Positions 47,733 through 55,520 of a DNA stretch of 55,799 nt are shown in pieces; within the stretch, counting starts at the first letter, position 1; each line of letters starts with the position of its first letter. This DNA comes from an uncultured Prevotellaceae bacterium. Lineage in GTDB: Bacteria; Bacteroidota; Bacteroidia; Bacteroidales; Muribaculaceae. Position numbers and translations under genes: made by a program. The stretch spans positions 1-55,799 of the forward strand of contig ONLH01000020.1 of NCBI GenBank assembly GCA_900318645.1. Direction: 5' to 3'. The notes below the pieces were generated by a model. The model saw only the letters and a list, made by a program, of their open reading frames with translations. It did not search any database and was not told the DNA's origin.

Positions 47733-50114
47733 TCAATTACCGGCCAACAAGAGATTAATCAGGGCGGTAACATCGGTAATATTGACATTACCGTCTCCAT
47801 CAACATCGGCGCAAATGGTGCAGATTGCACTGTCATCACCCTTCAATAGATAGTTGATCAACTCGGTAACATCCACGATGCTCACCTTGCCATCATGGTC
47901 CACGTCACCAGGGGCATAAACGTGTCCATTTTCAAACAAGGTCACCTTCTGAGAGTTACTCCAACGGCTCTGAGTGCCATCGGCATAAATTGTCCTTACT
48001 TTATAATAGAACGTACCAGATTCGGTAAGATCCTTGACAGTATAGAACTTATCGGTAATGCCTGTGATGAGACGGTAGCTGGCATCGCCATCCTCAACAA
48101 CAGCCCTCAGCGAATTCAACTCATTGACGTCGCCGACATAGACCTTGATCATCGCCATGTCAGGTGAGAAGTAGTCATCGGTTGATGTAATGGTAATCTT
48201 CTCGCCTTCGCTGGCAGTCACAAGCCAGGAATGAGTCTCATTAGCATTGAACTCGTGGCCGACTGACGGCGTCTGGTTGGAACCGACAGTGATGTTGCCA
48301 GAGCCATAAGTTCCACTGACGGTTGTAATCTGCATTGTGAAGACAGCATCGGTGTAGCCTTCGGGCACGGTATAGGAGATGTAGCCATCATCGTTGTAGT
48401 TGTTGAAGTAAACCGCGTTGTGACCAGCCATTACACCGTTGCCACTCCAGGGAGCCGAAAGCGTCATGCTCTCATAGCTGCCGGTATAGATGCTGCCATC
48501 GATGGAGTCAAGCAATTCAACAGCAGGTCGGGTTGCCACTTCGAGTGTATAGCTCTCAACGTTATCGGCAGGAGTCTCGTCGGTCCAATTGGCACGGAAC
48601 TGGGTCAGGTTGATAAATGCGCTGTCGGCGGGCAGCATATAGGGAACGTAAGTCTCCAGGATTGCGGTGCCATTGATCGTGATGACCTTGTCCTCGGCAT
48701 CAGGATTGCTCAGGGTGATTGTAGCCGTGTGGGTGCCAACTGCGGTGGGCGCATAGGTCACAGTAATCACCTTGCCTGCCTCCTGCTCACTGACGTCAAC
48801 ACTGGTTGCATCAATCGAGAACACGCCGCTCTCGTCATTGAGCGTGAGGTCTATAGCACTGTTGAGGAGCTGACCCTTGACCTTAACCGTTGCGGTAGCT
48901 GTCTTGCCAGGATAGGCATTCATTTCCAGCTTGGAGGGATTTATCTTGATAGACGGTCCCTGGGCGGGCGGCTGGATACCCATAATCATCTGTTGCTCAA
49001 TGTTAAACGTATAACCGCTGCTGGAGAAGGCATTCAGGACGAAGTCGCCATTGCCGTCTCCGCTCCAGCCCCAATTCACGTGATAGGTATTGTCGCTAGC
49101 GGTATAGCCGTCCACGTTAAAGGCATGTCCACTCCAGCCCCAATAGGAGTAATCATAACCACAATAAACGACGGGGCGGCCCTCGGCAAGCTCATTCTGG
49201 AGCAAAGCAGCCCATTCGTCATCGGTATAATATACTGCCGTGTCGTTGCCGTAGTCATCGGTACGGGTTTTGAACTCAAGGCGAGCCATCTCCTCATCAT
49301 ATCCGAAGAACTTAACGGCACGCAGGATGTCAGCGCCCATGGCACCGCTACCGCTGGGAGTATAGTCCATGTGCTCTTCCTGTCCGACATAACGCATCAG
49401 CCATGCCACAGCATCGGCTTGGGCGGGGGTGTAATTACCCGTGTACTTGTCCAGCATATTGTCCCAGTCAAATGTGATAGACGGCAGAGCAGGAATCTGG
49501 AATCCATAGCTCTCATTGGTATAACCCTCGACTTCAGGAGTGGGGTCAGTCGGATACTTCCAGTAGTAGAACACCATCGACAGCGAGGTAGCGGGGCAAC
49601 CCGTCAGGCAATACGAGCCATTGTACATGGGGCAATGGTTATAGTAAGGAGCATCCTGGTCCCACTCGGCTGTGAGCAGCGGTGCTACATCAGGTGTTCT
49701 CAGGCTCTTGTTTAATTTGGGCTGATCAACGACCATGCCAGGATGAGCCTGCAGAAACTCTATCTGTTTCTTGTAAGTACCCAGCCAGAACTTCATATTG
49801 TCCGGCATGCGCTTCATGTCCAGGGGACGGTCACCGTGAGCAAGTATCTGATGGGCACGGTCATCGCCCGAAACGATTATAAACCCTCTACTGGAGTTGA
49901 AGATGTAATAAGCTGCCTGTGTGGCGCTTGATGAATTTTTCTCGGTGTGGATCAGCTTGAGATCACCGGCTGAAACACCCTGGAATCCTTTTACTTTGGC
50001 GTTCGCTGTGAGGAAACGTCTTGCTGTTGCCGAGGCTTGAGCCAAATTAACATCGGCTGCAGAGACCTGCATGACGGCCAACAGCATGGTGGCAAGCAAT
50101 AATAATTTCTTCAT
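47733..50114 (-). CDS. Secreted C10 peptidase with dockerin-like C-terminus (array member 4)
   Basis: 793 residues, with signal peptide MKKLLLLATMLLAVMQVSA. Cys173 (LTGCPATSLSMV) and His330 (WSGHAFNVDGY) are present with VNWGWSG. It is the only array member whose FN3-inserted cassette is of the second type: 'DSIDGSIYTGSYESMTLSAP', 'TVSGTYGSGNITVGSNQTPS', 'SVGHEFNANETHSWLVTASE', 'STDDYFSPDMAMIKVYVGD'. This is the same module that is duplicated in the large peptidase at 7.7-11.2 kb. The dockerin pair is GDVDHDGKVSIVDVTELINY and ADVDGDGNVNITDVTALINL, with CTIC in the linker. It has a good promoter and a terminator of its own. Confidence 0.9.
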   Translation of the reverse strand: MKKLLLLATMLLAVMQVSAADVNLAQASATARRFLTANAKVKGFQGVSAGDLKLIHTEKNSSSATQAAYYIFNSSRGFIIVSGDDRAHQILAHGDRPLDMKRMPDNMKFWLGTYKKQIEFLQAHPGMVVDQPKLNKSLRTPDVAPLLTAEWDQDAPYYNHCPMYNGSYCLTGCPATSLSMVFYYWKYPTDPTPEVEGYTNESYGFQIPALPSITFDWDNMLDKYTGNYTPAQADAVAWLMRYVGQEEHMDYTPSGSGAMGADILRAVKFFGYDEEMARLEFKTRTDDYGNDTAVYYTDDEWAALLQNELAEGRPVVYCGYDYSYWGWSGHAFNVDGYTASDNTYHVNWGWSGDGNGDFVLNAFSSSGYTFNIEQQMIMGIQPPAQGPSIKINPSKLEMNAYPGKTATATVKVKGQLLNSAIDLTLNDESGVFSIDATSVDVSEQEAGKVITVTYAPTAVGTHTATITLSNPDAEDKVITINGTAILETYVPYMLPADSAFINLTQFRANWTDETPADNVESYTLEVATRPAVELLDSIDGSIYTGSYESMTLSAPWSGNGVMAGHNAVYFNNYNDDGYISYTVPEGYTDAVFTMQITTVSGTYGSGNITVGSNQTPSVGHEFNANETHSWLVTASEGEKITITSTDDYFSPDMAMIKVYVGDVNELNSLRAVVEDGDASYRLITGITDKFYTVKDLTESGTFYYKVRTIYADGTQSRWSNSQKVTLFENGHVYAPGDVDHDGKVSIVDVTELINYLLKGDDSAICTICADVDGDGNVNITDVTALINLLLAGN

Positions 50115-50199
50115 AAATCAATGGTTAACTAGTTGAATAAAAGATGATTAATTAACAAACTCGGTTTACAACCGTACAAATATGCTTAAAAAAAGCATG

Positions 50200-50229
50200 C
50201 AAATTTAGACAATTTATTACAATCAACAA
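50200..50229 (-). promoter_or_regulatory. Promoter of array member 4
   Basis: On the minus strand, TTG (50229-50227), 19 bases, then TAAATTTG (50207-50200). A small hairpin (ATGCTT/AAGCAT, 50182-50198) lies at the start of the leader. Confidence 0.62.
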
Positions 50230-50291
50230 CAAAAAATAGTAGTATTTCAACAAAATATTAACACAAACAACAACTATAGGATGCGTACAAA

Positions 50292-50324
50292 TTAGGGGTT
50301 GTACCCATAAGGCACAACCCCTAA
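50292..50324 (-). terminator. Terminator of array member 5
   Basis: TTAGGGGTTGT (50292-50302) and its exact complement (50314-50324) form an 11-bp stem with an 11-base loop, 22 bases after the stop. Confidence 0.85.
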
Positions 50325-50346
50325 AATATTCAATGATTTAACCTAA

Positions 50347-52740
50347 TTAATTGTGACTCAACAAGAGGTTAATCAGGGCAGTCACATCGGCAATGTTGAC
50401 TTTCTCATCACCGTTGACATTGGCGCAAGTGGTGCAAATAGTAGAATCGTCACCACTCAGCAAGTAGTTGATCAAGGCAGTCACGTCAGCGATGCTCACC
50501 TTCTTGTCGTGGTTCACGTCACCTACAGAATATTCATGAGCAGGAGTATCATTCTCCTTCAAGGTAACTTGCTCGATATTGCTCCATGCGCTCTCGGTAC
50601 CATCGGCATAGTGTGCCTTCACCTTGAAGAAGTAGGTGCTCTCAGCATTCAAGTTATTCACGGTGTAGGACTTCTCGGTGATGCCACTGATTACATAATG
50701 AGAAGCGTCACCCTCCACTGTAGCGCGCATCTGCGGAGTTACCTCACCAGCATAGATCTTAATAGCCTGGATGGTGGGGTTCCAAGCATCTGCATAGAAT
50801 TCAATCTGATCAGTTTCAGCGCAGTTCAATACAATCGTATAATCAACATAACTATTGGTCAAATCCAGAGTCTTCTGATCAACACTGGTTTTAACGGTAA
50901 TTGTTGATGCAGTCCAACCATAGTAGTTCTTAGCCCTCATCACTACAGTAACCTTTTCTTGTCCAGCGAAGTCAAGGACATCGGTCTTGATGTAGCTTTC
51001 GGAGGTGATAGCAATACCGCCCTCATCAAAGAAGATCGAGTAATCACCGTAGGTCCAACCCTCAGGCAGAGCACTGGGTGCACTACCGGTAGCATTACTC
51101 CAATCTACCTCGGCAAGCAGACCACCTGCACCGGGTTTCTCCTTCACATCCAGGGTGTAGCTGAGAACATTCTCGGGAATGGTCTGGTCGGTCCAGTCGG
51201 CACGGAACGAAGTCAGATTGATGTACTGCTCGGCTGCAGGCTGCATCACGGGAGCATAGACCACAAGAGGAGCGGCAGTTGCGACACCCTTCAGCTCAAC
51301 AGTCACATCAGAAGCGCCCTCGCTGCTCAGGGTGATGGTGGCATTGTTGGTGCCTACCTCCTGAGGTGCATAGGTCACAGTGACGGCCGTGCCCAGATCA
51401 TTAATACTGATTGTGGTAACGTCAATGCTGAATACGTCATCGGCTTCATTCAGGGCAAGGGTAATATCACCAGTCAAGTGAGCACCGGTAACGTTGAACG
51501 TAGCGGTAGTGGTCTCACCAACATAGCACTCCATGTTGAGAGCATCGGTCGAGGTATAGACGTGGGGATCGGTCGTGAGGGTGGGATCCTGCACGTCGGC
51601 AAACAGGATGGGGAAGAAGTCATAGACCGTCATGCCATTATCAAGGGTGAAGCCGTTGAGTGCATAGTAAGTGTTCTTATCAGCGCTCATACCGAAGTTC
51701 ACGTGATACATGTCATTCTCAGCATCATAGCCATCGACATTAAAGGCATGGCCACCGATGCCGGTAGAGTCGCTCGACATGTCAAAGGCGCAATAAATTA
51801 GGGGACGGCCAGCAATCAGCTCAGACTGGATCAGTTCGCCCCACTCTTCCTCGGTGTAGTTGACGCTACCATCGTCAAAGTCCCACTTCTCAATCACGTG
51901 GGCATCACGATAACCAAAGGTGCGGAGGGCCAGCATGATTTCCTCGCGCTCTGCACCACTCTTATCCAGACCATAGTCCATCGTCTCGGCCTGACCCACA
52001 TAGCGCATGAACCAGCTGATGGCGTCAATCTGTGCATCGGGAATCTGGTCGATACCACTTGAGCTGCTGGGGTAAGAGTCACGCATGTTGTCCCAGTCGA
52101 AGGTGTACTCGGGCAGGTCTTCAATTACGTAACCTGAGGTCGGGCAGGTGTAGCCGGGAAGAGCGGGAGAAACCTTGGGATACTCCCAATATCTCATCAC
52201 CTGAGCCAGTGCTACAGCCGAGCAGCCCACCTTGCAATAGGGATCCTGACCAGAACCCTTCTTGGGGGTCTTCATGTTGTAAGGCTTGCCCTGGTTCCAA
52301 GCGGTGGTCAACAGCGGTCCTACCGAAACGCCGCCACGGTAGATGGCCTTCTGCACCTTCAGTCCGGGATGAGCCTGCAAGTACTCCATCTGCTTCTGGT
52401 ACATGTTCAGGAAGAGCTGCATGGCCTCGGGCAGATCATTGAGGTTCTCCAACTGGCCTTCGCCGTAAGCGAGAATCTCGCGAGCACGGTCATCACCAGC
52501 GACGATGACATAGCCACGGTCGGTGTTGACGATGTAGTAAGCTGCCTGTGCGACATTGCTTGAGTTCTTCACCTCACGGGTCGACGTGATGGTCGGCTGC
52601 GAGGCCATAAGGCGACCGTTGGCGGTCTGGCCCATCAAGAAACGTTGTGCAGACTGCTGGGCGGTAGCCAGGTCCACATTGGCTGCCGTGAGTTGCAACG
52701 AAGCAACTACGAGCGCAGCAAGTAAAAGGATTTTTTTCAT
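50347..52740 (-). CDS. Secreted C10 peptidase-like protein, altered active-site region (array member 5)
   Basis: 797 residues. The Cys173 region is KVGCSAVALAQV, not LTGCPATS, and the Trp-Gln segment is AWNQGKPYN; both look more like streptococcal SpeB than like the other paralogs. His331 (IGGHAFNVDGY) is kept. The following motif, which is HVNWGWSG or HINFGWSG elsewhere, is HVNFGMSADK here: the second aromatic (Trp) is Met351 and the Gly pair is lost. This Trp lies next to the active site in SpeB, so activity or specificity may differ. The tail has the 'LPEGWTYGDYSIF' cassette and the dockerin pair GDVNHDKKVSIADVTALINY and ANVNGDEKVNIADVTALINL, with CTTC between. It starts 46 bases after member 6 without a terminator, so the two are probably co-transcribed. 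Confidence 0.88.
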   Translation of the reverse strand: MKKILLLAALVVASLQLTAANVDLATAQQSAQRFLMGQTANGRLMASQPTITSTREVKNSSNVAQAAYYIVNTDRGYVIVAGDDRAREILAYGEGQLENLNDLPEAMQLFLNMYQKQMEYLQAHPGLKVQKAIYRGGVSVGPLLTTAWNQGKPYNMKTPKKGSGQDPYCKVGCSAVALAQVMRYWEYPKVSPALPGYTCPTSGYVIEDLPEYTFDWDNMRDSYPSSSSGIDQIPDAQIDAISWFMRYVGQAETMDYGLDKSGAEREEIMLALRTFGYRDAHVIEKWDFDDGSVNYTEEEWGELIQSELIAGRPLIYCAFDMSSDSTGIGGHAFNVDGYDAENDMYHVNFGMSADKNTYYALNGFTLDNGMTVYDFFPILFADVQDPTLTTDPHVYTSTDALNMECYVGETTTATFNVTGAHLTGDITLALNEADDVFSIDVTTISINDLGTAVTVTYAPQEVGTNNATITLSSEGASDVTVELKGVATAAPLVVYAPVMQPAAEQYINLTSFRADWTDQTIPENVLSYTLDVKEKPGAGGLLAEVDWSNATGSAPSALPEGWTYGDYSIFFDEGGIAITSESYIKTDVLDFAGQEKVTVVMRAKNYYGWTASTITVKTSVDQKTLDLTNSYVDYTIVLNCAETDQIEFYADAWNPTIQAIKIYAGEVTPQMRATVEGDASHYVISGITEKSYTVNNLNAESTYFFKVKAHYADGTESAWSNIEQVTLKENDTPAHEYSVGDVNHDKKVSIADVTALINYLLSGDDSTICTTCANVNGDEKVNIADVTALINLLLSHN

Positions 52741-52786
52741 AAAAACAATGATTTATTAAATGAATAAAAAAGAGTGTTCGTTATCA

Positions 52787-55186
52787 TCAGTTGTTGGACA
52801 GCAGCTTGTCGATAAGTGCTGTAACATCAGCAATGCTTACCTTGTCATCACCGTTGACATTGGCACAAACGGTACAGATGACGGTTTCATCACCACTCAG
52901 CAGATAGTTAATCAAGTCGGTCACGTCCTTGATGCTGATTTTGTCATCATGGTTAACATCGCCTACCTCATGACCATGAGGAAGAGGACCATTGTCCTTC
53001 AGGGTAACCTCCTCGATGTTACTCCAAGCGCTCTCGGTACCATCGTTGTAGAAGGCTTTCACCTTGTAGAGGAAAGTGCCTTCGGCGGTCAGGCCTGATA
53101 CGGTGTAGAACTTGTCGGTGATGCCGGTAATGGTGCGCCAAGTGGCGTCGCCTTCCTCGGTGGCACGCATCTGGGGTGCAGGCACTTCACCGGCATAAAT
53201 CTGCATGTTCTTGAAGCCGGGATTGCCGCTCTTGTTGGCAATGGTTATCATGTCGGATGCGGCACAGTCAAGCACGACCACATACTGGTCAAAGACTCCA
53301 TAGGTCAAAGCCAAATCCTTAGAGTCAACACTTGTCGAAACCGTAACAGCCGCCTGCGAATAACTACCCTTGCCGGTAAACACTACAGTCACCTTCTCGG
53401 CACCAGCCATATCATAGGTCGGGGTTGAGAATCTGGCATTACCGGTAATCGAGACATAACCGTCTTCGGCCCACAAGTCACTACCAGCAAAAGTCCAACC
53501 GCTGGGGAAATACCTGGCAGCGTTAGCCGTCTGAGCCGAGAAACTCTCAATGGTATTGCTCCAGTCCACCTCATCGATAAGGACATAACTGGGCTTGGTG
53601 CTCACCTCAAGGGTGTAGCTGGTAACATTCTCGGCAGCGGTCTCGTCGGTCCAGTCGGCACGGAACGAGGTCAGAGCGATATAATTCTCATTGGCGGGCA
53701 GCATGACGGGATCATAGACTACCAGCGGAGCAGGAGCTGCCATTCCCTTGAGAGTGACAACCATGTCCTCGGCACCAGTACTGCTCAAGGTAACGGTGGA
53801 TATGTTTTCGCCCACGGCGGTGGGGTCATAGGTCACGGTAATCACCTTACCGTCCTTGGCGTCAGCAATCGTTACTTCAGTGGCATCAAGGGCAAACACG
53901 CCATCAGCGTCATTCAGTGTCAGGGTAATATTGTCATTAAGCAGTCTGCCCTTGACAGTGAACGTGGCGGTCACGGGCTCGCCCAGGCGGGTTGCCATCT
54001 CCAGTTCGGCGGGATTCACTTTGATGGTCGGAGCTACTGCAATCGAGGGATAAATGTTCTTTACAATGCGTTGGCCCAAGTGGTAATTTGAGCCCTGGTT
54101 TGCAAAAGCATTCATGGCAAAATTGCCATTACCAACGCCGCTCCAGCCCCAGTTGATATGGAAAGTGCCGTCGCTGGCATCATAGCCATCGACGTTAAAG
54201 GCATGGCCCGAGTAACTGTGGTAAACATTGCTATAGTCAAAAGCACAGAAAACAAAGGGGCGACCCGCCAAGAGTTCCTCCACCATCAGTGCATGCCAGT
54301 CCTCATCGTTGATATAGGTGGTTTCCTCACCCGTCTCAAAGTTCATAGTTGCCTTATAGACAGCGACAGCATCCTCATAGCCAAAGGTCTCACAGGCCCT
54401 GACGATATCATCCTCCCAGGCATCGCTACCTGCTTTGTCATAGTTCATTCGCTCGGCCTGGCCGATGTAACGCATCAGTTGGGCTACGGCAGTTGCATTA
54501 ACTGTTTCATATTGTCCCAGCCTATAAGTGGGGAGCATATTATCCCAATCAAAGGTCACCGAGGGCAGAGCATCGAGGGTGAATTTGCCATTGTTGGTCG
54601 TATAGCCAGGAACTACCGGCGTGGGCTCGGTGGGATATTGCCAGTGATAGAACACTTGGGCAAGCGACGTGCAGGCGCAACCGGTTAAGGCTCGGGTATC
54701 ACCATCTCTGGGGCACTGACCATAATAGGGTGAACCTTGGTCCCACCTGGCCTCGAGCATCTCTTCAACGCTCTGGCCGTCACGGAAGACGGGCTTCTTT
54801 ACTACCATGCCGGGATGGGCCTGCAGATACTCCATCTGCTGCTTGTAATAGCTGAGCCAGAACCTCATATTCTCAGGCAGGCTCTTCATGTCCTTAATTT
54901 CAGTATCACCATAGCCCAGAATCTCTTGAGCACGGTCATCACCCGACACGATGACGAAGCCCCTATCGGTATTCACGATATAGTATGCGACCATATCGGC
55001 TCGGCTGGAATTGCGCTCCTGATGAATCCATTTCACCGCAGGAGCTGAAGTCATCAGGCGGCCTTTGTGAGCCTTATTCATCAGTAAACGTTGGGCAGTG
55101 TGCTGAGCTGTCGCAAGGTCGACTTGACCTGCGGATACAGTAATAGCCGCCAATACTAGCATGGCTAGGCACAATAATTTCTTCAT
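52787..55186 (-). CDS. Secreted C10 peptidase with dockerin-like C-terminus (array member 6)
   Basis: 799 residues, with signal peptide MKKLLCLAMLVLAAITVSA. The nucleophile is Cys170 in ALTGCACTSLAQVFYHW, a third variant of this motif; His328 (YSGHAFNVDGY) is followed by INWGWSG. The last strand of the peptidase is 'LGQRIVKNIYPS' where the others have QQMVIGIQPP. The tail has the 'FPSGWTFAGSDLW' cassette. The dockerin pair is GDVNHDDKISIKDVTDLINY and ANVNGDDKVSIADVTALIDK, with CTVC in the linker. It has a strong promoter and probably leads a two-gene transcript with member 5. Confidence 0.9.
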   Translation of the reverse strand: MKKLLCLAMLVLAAITVSAGQVDLATAQHTAQRLLMNKAHKGRLMTSAPAVKWIHQERNSSRADMVAYYIVNTDRGFVIVSGDDRAQEILGYGDTEIKDMKSLPENMRFWLSYYKQQMEYLQAHPGMVVKKPVFRDGQSVEEMLEARWDQGSPYYGQCPRDGDTRALTGCACTSLAQVFYHWQYPTEPTPVVPGYTTNNGKFTLDALPSVTFDWDNMLPTYRLGQYETVNATAVAQLMRYIGQAERMNYDKAGSDAWEDDIVRACETFGYEDAVAVYKATMNFETGEETTYINDEDWHALMVEELLAGRPFVFCAFDYSNVYHSYSGHAFNVDGYDASDGTFHINWGWSGVGNGNFAMNAFANQGSNYHLGQRIVKNIYPSIAVAPTIKVNPAELEMATRLGEPVTATFTVKGRLLNDNITLTLNDADGVFALDATEVTIADAKDGKVITVTYDPTAVGENISTVTLSSTGAEDMVVTLKGMAAPAPLVVYDPVMLPANENYIALTSFRADWTDETAAENVTSYTLEVSTKPSYVLIDEVDWSNTIESFSAQTANAARYFPSGWTFAGSDLWAEDGYVSITGNARFSTPTYDMAGAEKVTVVFTGKGSYSQAAVTVSTSVDSKDLALTYGVFDQYVVVLDCAASDMITIANKSGNPGFKNMQIYAGEVPAPQMRATEEGDATWRTITGITDKFYTVSGLTAEGTFLYKVKAFYNDGTESAWSNIEEVTLKDNGPLPHGHEVGDVNHDDKISIKDVTDLINYLLSGDETVICTVCANVNGDDKVSIADVTALIDKLLSNN

Positions 55187-55271
55187 AATCAGATAGTTTA
55201 TAGTTTATTACAAAATCAGGTTCAGTGAAAATGGTATCTTGGCCCTTAGCTATAACAAGCTAAGAACGCGA

Positions 55272-55301
55272 CAAAGATAAGAGAAAAAAATTAAAAACCA
55301 A
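55272..55301 (-). promoter_or_regulatory. Promoter of array members 6 and 5
   Basis: On the minus strand, TTG (55301-55299), 19 bases, then TATCTTTG (55279-55272). The leader is about 80 bases. The rest of the gap 55302-55461 is AT-rich and I see no gene in it. Confidence 0.7.
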
Positions 55302-55461
55302 CGATTTCTTCAAAAGAATGTATAAATAAGCAAGAAATAAATGTTCTAATCCACCCAAAGCCATTAAGAAGAATCAATAGAAATCTTTGGGACTGGATAT
55401 CCAGTTGCTCTTAGCCTTTGGTATTGATTTCATTAACACGGTATTATAAGCAGTACATCAC

Positions 55462-55490
55462 AAAAAGAGGGCACGCCTAAACGTGCCCTC
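55462..55490 (-). terminator. Terminator of array member 7
   Basis: GAGGGCACG (55467-55475) pairs with CGTGCCCTC (55482-55490); on the minus strand TTTTTG follows directly. This is a textbook intrinsic terminator. Confidence 0.9.
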
Positions 55491-55520
55491 AGCAATCATG
55501 GGGTAATCAGAATATAGTGC

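Noticed and set aside
48420-49715. Plus-strand open frame of 431 codons, and a similar one at 46384-47508, opposite the C10 genes
   Set aside because: Both lie fully inside well-supported minus-strand genes and repeat similar shadow peptides in each paralog, as expected for mirror frames of related genes.
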